Below are positions 1 to 8,009 of a stretch of 52,428 nucleotides of DNA, piece after piece; position 1 is the first letter of the stretch; every line of letters starts with the position of its first letter. The notes under the pieces are model-generated. The model was not told where the DNA came from. It ran no database searches and worked only from the letters and a program-made list of their open reading frames with translations. The translations under genes were made by a program, and so were the position numbers. This DNA is from Kiritimatiellia bacterium (GTDB taxonomy: Bacteria; Verrucomicrobiota; Kiritimatiellia; RFP12; UBA1067), in NCBI GenBank assembly GCA_017450695.1, contig JAFSTA010000152.1, forward strand, positions 1 through 52,428, read 5' to 3'.

Positions 1-604
1 AGAACCCAAACGAGGAATCTAGATTAAATGGTTCAATTGACGATCCGCCGAAAAGCGGGGATAATTAAATCGCTTCGCTTTAAATAGTTAAATCGCTTCG
101 CTTTAAATAGTTAAATGGTTAAATTGGACCAGAGCGATTCCTGAACCTCCGCGCTTGCGGACGCGACGGTGGATCAGGCCGATTTCAAGCCGCGTCAGCG
201 GCGATTTAACTTTTTAACCATTTAACCTTTTTAAAGGCGCCCGCGCCGATTTCAAGCCGCGTCTGCGGCGATTTAACCATTTAACCATTTCACTTACTCC
301 AACCCCACTTAGACGGCGCAGCCGCCACTTATCCGCTTCCCCGAAAAACCAACGACGAGGGTACCGTCGCTACGCAGCGGACGCGACGGAGCGCGTCCCT
401 CCCGGAACCAGCGGCAGCAGTCCCTCTTTCGTGGTCACGCGAAGCGCACGCAGCGGCATTTAGGTTACATGGTTCAATTGACGAACCGCCGACGAATGGG
501 TCAGGCCGATTTAAAGCCTCAGAAGGAGGCGATTTAAGCATTTAACCATTTCACTTACTCCAGCCGCCACTTGTCAGCCTCTCAGCCGACGCGTAGAGAC
601 TGGC
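1..604. repeat. intergenic mosaic of short repeats
   Basis: No gene is seen here. The stretch is built from modules that recur in other gaps of this window. It opens with GAACCCAAACGAGGAATC, which recurs near 18684 and 34001. AT-rich TTTAACCATTTAACC runs in both orientations lie at about 60-130, 200-290 and 530-552. A GGCGGCGCAGCCGCCACTTA-like module lies near 312-331. A GC-rich block giving GGACGCGACGGAGCGCGTCC lies near 380-400. Short open frames here look like translated repeat. Confidence 0.7.
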
Positions 605-1789
605 TTACGCTCGTACGAGGACGGCGGCGAAGGCGCCGTCGGTTCCGTCTTTCAGCGGCGTCCGATGCCCGGACTCGCAGTTGGTGAATTCGGGATGCGT
701 CTGGCAGAACGAGTTGATCAGCTGGCGGTTTTCCTCCGGTTCGAGACTGCAGGTTGAATAGACGATCTTGCCGTCCGGCGCGAGCAGTTGCGTCGCGGCT
801 TCCAAAAGCCGCGTCTGTGTCGCCACCAGCTGCTTCATGTGCGAGACCGTCCAACGCCATCGGGCATCCACGCGCCGACGCAACACGCCGGAGTTCGAAC
901 AGGGCACATCGAGGAGAATGCGATCCTGAAGTCCGATCTGTTCGCGCAGTTCCGGTTGCAATTGCGTAAGGTCGCCCTGCATGACGCGCACCCAAGTCTG
1001 TCGCGTCCGTTCGAGATTCTCACGGACGGTCTTCAAGCGGTCCTCGTAACGGTCGAGCGCGATCAGACTCCCCTCCCCGCGCATCCGCCAGGCGATCTGG
1101 ATCGTTTTCCCTCCGGGGGCGGAACAGGCGTCCAGCACCCGCATTCCGGGCTTTACGTCCAGCATCGACACGGCAAGGGCAGTCGCCGGATCCTGCACGA
1201 TGAACGAGCCCTCGGCAAAGCCCGGTTGCGCTTCGACACGTTGTCCGTGCGCGAGCTTGACAAACGGCACGTCGGCATCCGGCGGATATGCCAGATAGGT
1301 GTCGGCAGGTTTGTTGTCCCACTCGCAAAGGCGTTTCGCGTCCTCGCCCCCGTAGCGTTCGACCCACCGTTTGACCAGAGCCTCCGGATGAGAAACCCGA
1401 ACGGCGAGCGGCTGGCGTTCCAGCTCGGCGAGCAACTCCGCCTTATGCCGCAGGATGTTTCGCAAGACCGCGTTGACGAGTCCGCCGGCGGCCCTGGAAA
1501 CGAGCTTGGCGGCATCCACCGTTTCGTGGACGGCGGCATATTCCTTGATCTCCGGCATGAAGAGCAGCTGCGCCGCGCCGACGAGCAACGAGGCGTACAT
1601 TTCGCCCTTCGGGACCTTCTGCAGGAAACAGGTCAGCACCCACGCCAGAGTCCCGTATCTCCGCACGGTCGTATAGACCAGATCCATGACAAAGGAACGA
1701 TCCGGCGTATCGGCCAGCATCCGTCCGGGGAACTCCTTGGTCTCCAGCCAACGGGCGATCAGGAAAACGGCTTCTCGACGCGCGTTCAT
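605..1789 (-). CDS. rsmB: 16S rRNA (cytosine-967-C5)-methyltransferase RsmB
   Basis: The 394-residue protein has an N-terminal NusB-like RNA-binding domain (about residues 1-130) followed by a SAM-dependent methyltransferase domain. The SAM-binding motif DACSAPGGKT lies at 220-229, the DVPCS motif at 294-298, and the catalytic-cysteine motif STCSLEPEEN at 345-354. Together these identify the m5C methyltransferases of the RsmB/Fmu family, which modify 16S rRNA at position 967 in the cytoplasm. Length is slightly short of the usual 420-450 residues. The ATG begins one base after the stop of the upstream TRAP permease gene, so translation is probably coupled to it. This is an odd partner for a housekeeping rRNA enzyme. 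No terminator is evident after the gene. Confidence 0.93.
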   Translation of the reverse strand: MNARREAVFLIARWLETKEFPGRMLADTPDRSFVMDLVYTTVRRYGTLAWVLTCFLQKVPKGEMYASLLVGAAQLLFMPEIKEYAAVHETVDAAKLVSRAAGGLVNAVLRNILRHKAELLAELERQPLAVRVSHPEALVKRWVERYGGEDAKRLCEWDNKPADTYLAYPPDADVPFVKLAHGQRVEAQPGFAEGSFIVQDPATALAVSMLDVKPGMRVLDACSAPGGKTIQIAWRMRGEGSLIALDRYEDRLKTVRENLERTRQTWVRVMQGDLTQLQPELREQIGLQDRILLDVPCSNSGVLRRRVDARWRWTVSHMKQLVATQTRLLEAATQLLAPDGKIVYSTCSLEPEENRQLINSFCQTHPEFTNCESGHRTPLKDGTDGAFAAVLVRA

Positions 1790-1790
1790 G

Positions 1791-3116
1791 TCAGTTCCCC
1801 AACAACCCGCAGAGCCGAGGAATCGCCAGCGAGAGCCACGGAATGAACGTGATCAGCATCAGCGCGATTACCATCGCCAGAAAGAACGGAAGCGCCTTGA
1901 CGGTCACTTGCGCGATCGTGGTTTTCCCGACGCCGCATCCGATGAAGAGGCAGGTCCCGACAGGCGGCGTGCAGAGTCCGATGCAAAGGTTGGCGATCAG
2001 GACGATACCGAACTGGATGTCGCTCATGCCGAGCTGCCGGACGACCGGAAGGAGAATCGGCGTGAAGATCAGGATAGCCGGTGTCATATCCATAAACGTG
2101 CCGACCACCAGAAGAAGGAGGTTGATCGTCAGGAGGATCACGATCGGATTGTTCGAGAGACCGAGCAATCCATGCGAAACCGCCTGCGGGATGTTCGCCA
2201 CCGTCATAATCCACGACATCGAACTGGACGCCCCGATCAGAAGCATCACGACAGCCGTTGTCAGTCCCGTCTGCAGACAGATGCCGGGCAGGTCGCGGAA
2301 CGGGATCTCGCGGTAAAACACGCACGAGAGCAGGAAGGCGTACAGCACCGCGATGGCGGCAGCTTCCGTCGCGCTGAAGATACCGGCGAGAATCCCGCCG
2401 ATGATCACGATGACCAGCAGCAGACTGGGAATCGCGCGCCAGCAAATCTGCAAGGGCGTGTACGTAGGCTGTCCCGCTTCCGCCTGCTTGGAGACGGCGG
2501 TACGCTTCTTTCCGTAGCCGTGCTTGAGGCAGAGGATCGCCGCGGCGATGACGATGCACAGCCCCACGAGGATTCCCGGCAGGATGCCGGCCATGAACAT
2601 GGCGGCGATGGAAACCGACCCGGCCGCGACCGAATAGACGATCATGCAGTTCGACGGCGGGATCAGCAGTCCCGTCGTCGCGGCCGTCGCCGTGACAGCC
2701 ACGTTGAAATCGCGGTCATACCCTTCCCTGTTCATCTCGGGAATCATGAACCCGCCGATCGACGAGACGGCGGCGGCGGCGGAACCGGAGATGGAGCCGA
2801 AGAGCATACACGTAAAGACGTTGACGTAACTCAACCCGCCCGACAACTTGCCGACAAACAACGCCGCGAAATCGATCAGGCGCCGCGCCAGTCCGCCCTT
2901 TCCCATCAGGTAGCCGGAGAGGATGAAGAACGGGATCGCGAGCAGCGGGAAACTGTTCACGCCGTTCGCCATGCGCTGCGCGACCGTAAAGCCGGCGTCG
3001 CCGCCGTGTGCGCAGATCGCCAGCAGGGAGGAACCCGCAATCGCGACCGCGACCGGTGTATTCATCACGAGCAGGACAAAGAAAGAAACGACCAAGATCA
3101 AAATGATTCCTGACAT
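1791..3116 (-). CDS. dctM: TRAP transporter large permease subunit DctM
   Basis: This 441-residue, strongly hydrophobic protein matches the DctM family (usual length 425-440, about 12 membrane segments). DctM is the ion-coupled permease of tripartite ATP-independent periplasmic transporters. The N-terminal segment and the repeated glycine/proline-rich hairpins (for example GLLIPPSN and LCTPPVGTCLFIGC) are typical of the family. Its start lies two bases after the dctQ stop. A GGAGG ribosome-binding site sits inside the end of dctQ. The order dctP-dctQ-dctM-rsmB on the minus strand suggests one transcript. The substrate cannot be read from this subunit; an acidic sugar is possible given the sugar-acid enzyme nearby. 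Confidence 0.93.
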   Translation of the reverse strand: MSGIILILVVSFFVLLVMNTPVAVAIAGSSLLAICAHGGDAGFTVAQRMANGVNSFPLLAIPFFILSGYLMGKGGLARRLIDFAALFVGKLSGGLSYVNVFTCMLFGSISGSAAAAVSSIGGFMIPEMNREGYDRDFNVAVTATAATTGLLIPPSNCMIVYSVAAGSVSIAAMFMAGILPGILVGLCIVIAAAILCLKHGYGKKRTAVSKQAEAGQPTYTPLQICWRAIPSLLLVIVIIGGILAGIFSATEAAAIAVLYAFLLSCVFYREIPFRDLPGICLQTGLTTAVVMLLIGASSSMSWIMTVANIPQAVSHGLLGLSNNPIVILLTINLLLLVVGTFMDMTPAILIFTPILLPVVRQLGMSDIQFGIVLIANLCIGLCTPPVGTCLFIGCGVGKTTIAQVTVKALPFFLAMVIALMLITFIPWLSLAIPRLCGLLGN

Positions 3117-3118
3117 GG

Positions 3119-3688
3119 CTATTTGCCTCCTTCCTGTTGCGCGTCGTCACACACTTCCGCTGGTTTCCGGTAAATCTCAACCAGGCTTTCGGTGGCAAAG
3201 AGAATGATGAAAAGTCCGGCAAGGGGCAGAACTAGATACACCTCTCCGCGACTCAACCAGCGCATGGTCGGCAACTCCTGCGACATCTGTGACATCGCCA
3301 GGCTCCAGCCCCCGACCAAAAACACGACAACGGCCAGCGCGATCGTCAGCAGCTGGACGATGATCGCCAATGTCTTACGCGAAGTCGGATGCATCAGCCC
3401 CACGAAGAAATCGACACCGAGGTGCATCTTCTCGCCAAACGCCAGCGCCCCGCCGATCATCGAGATCCAGACGAGCAACACGCACGCCAACTCGTCGGTG
3501 TAGGACGCCTGCCCCAGCCAGCTGTCGGGAACCTTCCCCTGCAACAGCTGATGCGCGAGCGGACTGCCCATGACAAACCGCGTGAAGACACCCCAGATCA
3601 CATCGAGGACCAGCAGGATGACCATCGCGATCACCAGCCACTGGAGGAGTTTCACCAGCCCGTTCCGTACCCGTTTCGCCGCGCTCAT
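3119..3688 (-). CDS. dctQ: TRAP transporter small permease subunit DctQ
   Basis: This 189-residue membrane protein has about four predicted hydrophobic helices: an early one around residues 17-37, two central ones, and one near 150-168. That is the size and layout of DctQ, the small integral subunit that partners DctM in TRAP transporters. The segment DELACVLLVWISMIGGALAF resembles the family's conserved second helix. The ATG overlaps the dctP stop in an ATGA arrangement, which implies coupled translation. The protein has no other recognisable domain. Confidence rests on size, topology and position between clear dctP and dctM genes. Confidence 0.9.
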   Translation of the reverse strand: MSAAKRVRNGLVKLLQWLVIAMVILLVLDVIWGVFTRFVMGSPLAHQLLQGKVPDSWLGQASYTDELACVLLVWISMIGGALAFGEKMHLGVDFFVGLMHPTSRKTLAIIVQLLTIALAVVVFLVGGWSLAMSQMSQELPTMRWLSRGEVYLVLPLAGLFIILFATESLVEIYRKPAEVCDDAQQEGGK

Positions 3689-4713
3689 TCCTTCGTCTCC
3701 TGAATCTGGCGGTAGAGGTCACGGACGTCTTCGTAGTCCTTCTGCTGGAGAATCGGCTCGCAAGCCTTGCGGAAACTCTCGATGTCCGGCGTGATGATCT
3801 CGATCTTCTTCTCCTTCGCGATGCGGATGCATTCCTCGGTCTTTTCCGTCCAGAGTTTACGCTGGAAGGTCTCGGACTCGTCTGCCGCCTGCTGCAACGC
3901 CTTCTGCACATCCTCCGGCAATCCCTGCAGAATCTTGCGGGAGATGATCATCATGTCGGGAATACTCTGGTGTCCGGAACAGGAAAAATACTTGCAGACC
4001 TCAAAGTGACGGCTGGTGATGAAAGACGGCCAGTTGTTCTCCGCCGCATCGACCATTCCCTGCTGCAGGGCGGTGTAGAGTTCTCCCCAGCTCGTCGGAC
4101 AGGGGCTGCCGCCCATCGCGCGCACCATGTCCATCGCCGTGCGGCTGTTCATCACGCGCACCTTCAATCCCTTCACGTCCGCGACGGAGCGGATCGGCTT
4201 TTGCGTGCTGTAAAAGTCGCGTTGCCCGGAATCGTAGTAGCAAAGCCCCTGGAAATTCGCCTTCTGTCCGGCGGCCAGCAGTTGCTTCCCCAGCGGGCTG
4301 TGGAGAACCTTCCAGAAATGGTCGTGGTTCCGAAACGCGAAGGGAACGGAAAAGACCTTCATCTCCGGCAGAAACGCTTCCAACGCCGCCGTCGAAACTT
4401 TCGTCATTCCCAGCTCGCCCTTCTGCACCTGTTCCAGGCATTCCACCTCGTTGCCCAGAACCCCGCCGGAATAGACATCGAGTGAGGCATGTCCACCGGT
4501 CAACTCCTCCAGCCGTTTTTTCATGAAGAGCATCGCCTGGTGCACGGGGTGCTGTTCGTCCAAGCCGTGCGCCAGCTTCAGGACGATCTGTCCCTTTCCG
4601 GCGGCCGTTCCCCCGTCCTTCTTGGGACGAATCACAACCGCGCCTACGATACACGAAACGAGTACACCGACCATCAAGCCGGCCCAAAAGTACGAAACGT
4701 TTTGCTTAGCCAT
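3685..4713 (-). CDS. dctP: TRAP transporter periplasmic substrate-binding protein DctP
   Basis: The 342-residue protein starts with an N-terminal membrane segment (about residues 7-27) that serves as a signal peptide or anchor. A DctP-type solute-binding domain follows. The block beginning LKVRVMNSRT and running to a WGELYTALQQGMVDAAENN segment is the family's signature; its arginine normally grips the substrate carboxylate. I chose the ATG at 4713 because GGGAG lies eight bases upstream. An in-frame TTG four codons earlier has no such site. It heads the dctPQM-rsmB operon and overlaps dctQ by four bases. The ligand is unknown; family members bind C4-dicarboxylates, sialic acid, uronates and similar acids. 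Confidence 0.92.
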   Translation of the reverse strand: MAKQNVSYFWAGLMVGVLVSCIVGAVVIRPKKDGGTAAGKGQIVLKLAHGLDEQHPVHQAMLFMKKRLEELTGGHASLDVYSGGVLGNEVECLEQVQKGELGMTKVSTAALEAFLPEMKVFSVPFAFRNHDHFWKVLHSPLGKQLLAAGQKANFQGLCYYDSGQRDFYSTQKPIRSVADVKGLKVRVMNSRTAMDMVRAMGGSPCPTSWGELYTALQQGMVDAAENNWPSFITSRHFEVCKYFSCSGHQSIPDMMIISRKILQGLPEDVQKALQQAADESETFQRKLWTEKTEECIRIAKEKKIEIITPDIESFRKACEPILQQKDYEDVRDLYRQIQETKE

Positions 4714-5354
4714 AGTTACTCCCAACCAATCAAAAAAAGATTAGTTTCTCTAATTTTCCATCCGTTGTCCAGTCCGAAAACTGGTTTTTAGCTGGTAGGT
4801 GAAACGGTTAAATAGTGAAATGATTCAATCGTCGCTGACGCGACTTGAAATCGGCACACCGGATGAACATGGATGGACGCGGGGCTAAAAGCTAATCGCT
4901 ACAAGCTGACACCTAATAAGCTCAAGGTTGGGCAGTCACGACCAAAACCGACGGCGGGGGCGCCGTCGCTACGCATTACGGACGCGACGGGGCGCGTCCC
5001 TCCCGAAATATGCCTCCCCGCCTCTCTGCTTCTCAGCTGGCGCGAAGCGTCGCCACCCGATCCGGGAGGGTCGTGCCCCGTCACGACCAAAACCGACGGA
5101 ATTGCAACGACGGACGCGACGGGGCGCGTCCCGATTCTCCGAAACTCCGAGACTCCCCGCAACGGAAGCAATATCCCACTGCAGAAGCGGACGCGACGGG
5201 GCGCGTCCCCATGCTTCTCAGCCTCTCAGCTTCTCAGCCTCTCTGCTGGCGCGAAGCGCCCCCGCTTCTCAGCCTCCCCGCCCTCCTGTACATTCCCGTG
5301 CGAGCGCGTCGGGCGAACATAGAATCCAGGTCTCATCATCCAAGCGCTGCACAT
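4714..5354. repeat. intergenic repeat-rich gap
   Basis: No gene is seen. The part next to dctP (4714-4800) is AT-rich and may hold its promoter, but no convincing -35/-10 pair was found. The rest is mosaic repeat. It contains a TTAAATAGTGAAATGATTC-type run near 4809, two or three copies of GGACGCGACGGGGCGCGTCC (about 4980, 5110 and 5189), and a CTCCGAAACTCCGAGACTCC block at 5139-5158 that also occurs inverted near 20830. TTCTCAGCCTCTCAGC modules lie near 5215-5260. Confidence 0.65.
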
Positions 5355-5390
5355 AAAAAAAAAGGGCGACGGCGCAAAGCACGGTCGCCC
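5355..5390 (-). terminator. intrinsic terminator of the DUF1080/SDR operon
   Basis: Read on the minus strand, GGGCGAC (5390-5384) pairs with GTCGCCC (5370-5364) around a 13-base loop. It is followed at once by nine T residues (5363-5355). It lies 22 bases after the stop codon of the DUF1080 gene, so it should end that transcript before the TRAP operon. Confidence 0.88.
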
Positions 5391-5411
5391 ATAGGAGACA
5401 ACAATCACACG

Positions 5412-6725
5412 TTAGAGTTCGCGGATGTAGATGTTCTTGAACTCCAGCGGATCGCCGTGGCACTGCAGCTCGATCTGCTCGACAGCCGGTACCGGCTTAC
5501 TGCGATCCCAGTAGTTCTCCAAGGTCACGTTATCGACGACCAGTTTCTCGTTCAGCCAGACGGAAACCTTCTCGCCGATCATCTTAATCCGGAAGTGGTT
5601 CCAGCTGCCGACCAGGTTGTCGGCGATCAACAGGGCATTGCTCGGATTCTTCTTGTTGTTGTACAATCCGCCGGATCCGATATGCCACTGGTTGTGCGCA
5701 TCCCAAATCTGCACCTGCGGGCAACCGCGCAGATAGAGTCCGCTGTCGCCGCGCACGGAGAGAATCCGCCAATCGACAAGCATTTCAAAGTCCTTGTAGT
5801 CCTTGACTGTGGCGAGGCTGTACCCCTTCTTGTCCCAGTCCTCGAAACGAAGGATGCCATCGCGAACCGACCAGTGTCCGGGCAAGAGCGAATCCGCCTG
5901 CTTCTGAATCTCGGCGCGTTTCTCGGGCGTGGCCGCCTGACGGACGTGGGGATTGTCAAAGCGTTCCAGACGGGTCACGCCCTTCCAGTTCGTCAGGTCT
6001 TTCCCGTTGAAGAGGCAGGTGAACCCTTCCGGCGCACGGTTGTCCTGAGGACCGGTCAACGTGTAATTGGCGGGGACTTCCTTAATGCGGATGTTGCGCC
6101 AGCTGACTTTGTAACCATGACCCAACCAGCCGATGTGACCTTTTTTGTTGTGCAGTCCGGGATGCTCCCGCCCGTCCATCGTCTTGGTGATACCACCGAT
6201 ATCCGCATCAACGATAATCGCGCCGTTCAGCAGAACCGTGATACGGGATCCGATCACGCGGACTTCCTGGAAGTTCCACTCGCCGACGGGTTTCAGGAAG
6301 TTGCGGCGCGCGGGGACGACACCGTAGATCGAGCCGTGGTATTGGTATTCGTGCAGTTTCGTGTATTGCGATCCCGTGTTGTCCAGAATCTGCAGCTCCA
6401 TGCCATTGTAGGCGGCATCTCCCTCGATCGGGCAACGGATTCCCAACCCGTTGTTCGAATTTTCCGCCAGCTGGAACTCGAAACGGAGGATGAAGTTTTC
6501 GTATTCCTTCTCCGTCAGGAGTTTGCCGCTTCCCTTCCCCTTCGGGTCGCAGTAGAGCGTTCCGTCCTCGGCGACCTTGTACGACTCGCCAATCGGGCCG
6601 TTGCCAACCCATCCGGTCAAATCCTTCCCGTTGAACAGAGAGACGAATCCCTCGGCGTCCGTCTCGGCGAACGCGAACATGACTGATGCGGATACCGCAC
6701 AGAAACAACTGAGCATCTTTTTCAT
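5412..6725 (-). CDS. secreted tandem DUF1080 (3-keto-disaccharide hydrolase-like) protein
   Basis: This 437-residue protein has a signal peptide (MKKMLSCFCAVSASVMFAFA). Two DUF1080 concanavalin-like domains follow: about residues 26-214 (opening GFVSLFNGKDLTGW) and 234-437 (opening GFTCLFNGKDLTNW). DUF1080 includes 3-keto-glycoside hydrolases and many uncharacterised periplasmic proteins of Planctomycetes, Verrucomicrobia and Bacteroidetes. Each domain has the usual QILDN/QIWDA-type core strand and a C-terminal WRNIRIKE/FKNIYIREL strand. An AAGGG site precedes the ATG. The gene lies 18 bases after the SDR gene, so the two form an operon that ends at a terminator downstream. A carbohydrate role is expected from the family; the substrate is unknown. 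A paralogue with the same domain layout lies at 26730-27995. Confidence 0.88.
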   Translation of the reverse strand: MKKMLSCFCAVSASVMFAFAETDAEGFVSLFNGKDLTGWVGNGPIGESYKVAEDGTLYCDPKGKGSGKLLTEKEYENFILRFEFQLAENSNNGLGIRCPIEGDAAYNGMELQILDNTGSQYTKLHEYQYHGSIYGVVPARRNFLKPVGEWNFQEVRVIGSRITVLLNGAIIVDADIGGITKTMDGREHPGLHNKKGHIGWLGHGYKVSWRNIRIKEVPANYTLTGPQDNRAPEGFTCLFNGKDLTNWKGVTRLERFDNPHVRQAATPEKRAEIQKQADSLLPGHWSVRDGILRFEDWDKKGYSLATVKDYKDFEMLVDWRILSVRGDSGLYLRGCPQVQIWDAHNQWHIGSGGLYNNKKNPSNALLIADNLVGSWNHFRIKMIGEKVSVWLNEKLVVDNVTLENYWDRSKPVPAVEQIELQCHGDPLEFKNIYIREL

Positions 6726-6743
6726 CTGATTCCCTTTCTTGTG

Positions 6744-7601
6744 TTACACGCCAGAATAGGCGGAAAAACCTCCGTCGATCGGAACGACAATCCCCGTCAC
6801 AAACGAGGACGCCTCATTGCTGACCAGCCAGAGCAACGCGCCGAGCAAATCCTCCGGTTTCCCGTAGTGTCCCATCGGCGTATTGCGGATGATCTTGGCG
6901 GAACGGGGCGTGGGCGAACCGTCCGGGTTCAAGAGCAAACTGCGGTTTTGGTTGGTCAGGAAAAATCCGGGGGCGATTGCGTTCACGCGAATTCCCGCTT
7001 TCGCGAAATGAACGGCGAGCCACTGCGTGAAGTTGCTCACCGCCGCTTTTGCCGCGCTGTACGCGGGAATCTTGGTTAGCGGGCGGTAGGCGTTCATCGA
7101 GGAGACGTTGAGAATCACGCCCCTGCCCGCCAGCGCCATCTTCTTTGTGAAAACCTGTGTGGATAACAAAGCCGCGATCACGTTCAGATCGAAGACAAAC
7201 TGGATGCCCTTCGGATCCAGGTCGTAGAAGGAGAGCTTGCCGGTTTCCGGATTCAGCAGATCCTCCTTGGAGAATTCCTCCATCGAGGTCGTTCCCTTCG
7301 GGCTGTTTCCGCCCGCGCCGTTGATCAAAATCGTCGGTGCCCCCAGCTTCTCCTCAATCTCCTTTTCAGCCTGCTCCAGGCTCTCCCGGTCAAGCGCGTT
7401 GCAAGCCACGGCGATCGCACGTCCGCCGGCCGCAATGATTTCATCCGCTACCTGTTGGGCGGCATCCAACTTGAGATCCGCGACCGCAACAGCCGCGCCG
7501 CATTCGGCAAGAGCCTTCGACATCATGCCGCACAATACACCGCCGCCACCCGTGACGACCGCGATTTCCTTCGACAAATCAACCTTGAACGGAACTTGCA
7601 T
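6744..7601 (-). CDS. SDR-family oxidoreductase, D-mannonate oxidoreductase (fructuronate reductase)-like
   Basis: This 285-residue cytoplasmic enzyme is a short-chain dehydrogenase/reductase. It has a glycine-rich cofactor motif TGGGGVLCG (17-25), NGAGG (94-98), and an active-site serine pair (167-168) with Y181-x3-K185 (YSAAK). The NGAGGNSP stretch and the PGFFLTNQNRSLL segment (about 211-223) resemble the Bacillus YjmF/UxuB-type D-mannonate oxidoreductases. These interconvert fructuronate and mannonate in hexuronate degradation. A strong AAAGGAG site precedes the ATG, and a promoter lies 40 bases upstream. Its operon partner is a secreted DUF1080 protein. I am sure of the SDR family and moderately sure of the uronate role. 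Confidence 0.85.
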   Translation of the reverse strand: MQVPFKVDLSKEIAVVTGGGGVLCGMMSKALAECGAAVAVADLKLDAAQQVADEIIAAGGRAIAVACNALDRESLEQAEKEIEEKLGAPTILINGAGGNSPKGTTSMEEFSKEDLLNPETGKLSFYDLDPKGIQFVFDLNVIAALLSTQVFTKKMALAGRGVILNVSSMNAYRPLTKIPAYSAAKAAVSNFTQWLAVHFAKAGIRVNAIAPGFFLTNQNRSLLLNPDGSPTPRSAKIIRNTPMGHYGKPEDLLGALLWLVSNEASSFVTGIVVPIDGGFSAYSGV

Positions 7602-7640
7602 AGTTCTCCTTTCCTAGACAATGCATCAAGCACGCCTATC

Positions 7641-7668
7641 ATTTTACCAAACTCCAACCCAAAAGCAA
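7641..7668 (-). promoter_or_regulatory. putative promoter of the SDR-DUF1080 operon
   Basis: On the minus strand TTGCTT (-35, 7668-7663) and TAAAAT (-10, 7646-7641) are separated by 16 bases. TTTGG stands directly before the -10 box. The predicted transcript start leaves a leader of about 33 bases before the ATG at 7601. Confidence 0.6.
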
Positions 7669-8009
7669 AGCTCGGCGTTGCCAGGAAAAGGGAGCGGCAG
7701 GGTGTAAGCGTGTGAAGCGTGTTAAGCCGGGTAAGCGTGTTAGGCAGAACAAGCGTGAGAAGCAGGATATGCCGGACAAGCATCATGCGGACGAGACGAA
7801 GCGCGTCCCTCCCGTTTATGCGACTGGGTAAAAGACAAGCGAAACGCGGGACGCCGCTTCTCAGCTTCTCAGCCAGCGCGAAGCGCCACCCTCATTGGCA
7901 TTTCCATACGAAGGGCAGGCGTGTCCTGCGGTGCGGCAGAGATGCCGCACAACCGAACGCGGACCAGCGACACGCGGTACCCACCCCGCGTGTCACGGCT
8001 TGCCTTTCC
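7669..8009. repeat. intergenic gap with repeats and two hairpins
   Basis: No gene is seen. A run of imperfect TAAGCGTG-like units spans about 7700-7780. A GGACGAGACGAAGCGCGTCC block follows near 7789, then a TTCTCAGCTTCTCAGC module near 7857. Two perfect inverted repeats lie downstream of the GH42-like gene: GTGCGGCA/TGCCGCAC at 7931-7950 with a 4-base loop, and GACACGCG/CGCGTGTC at 7969-7994 with a 10-base loop. Neither has a T-tract, so they are weak terminator candidates at best. Confidence 0.6.

Noticed and set aside
5010-6686. 558-codon plus-strand open frame opposite the DUF1080 gene
   Set aside because: It begins in intergenic repeat and crosses a clear terminator on the other strand; no domain was seen.
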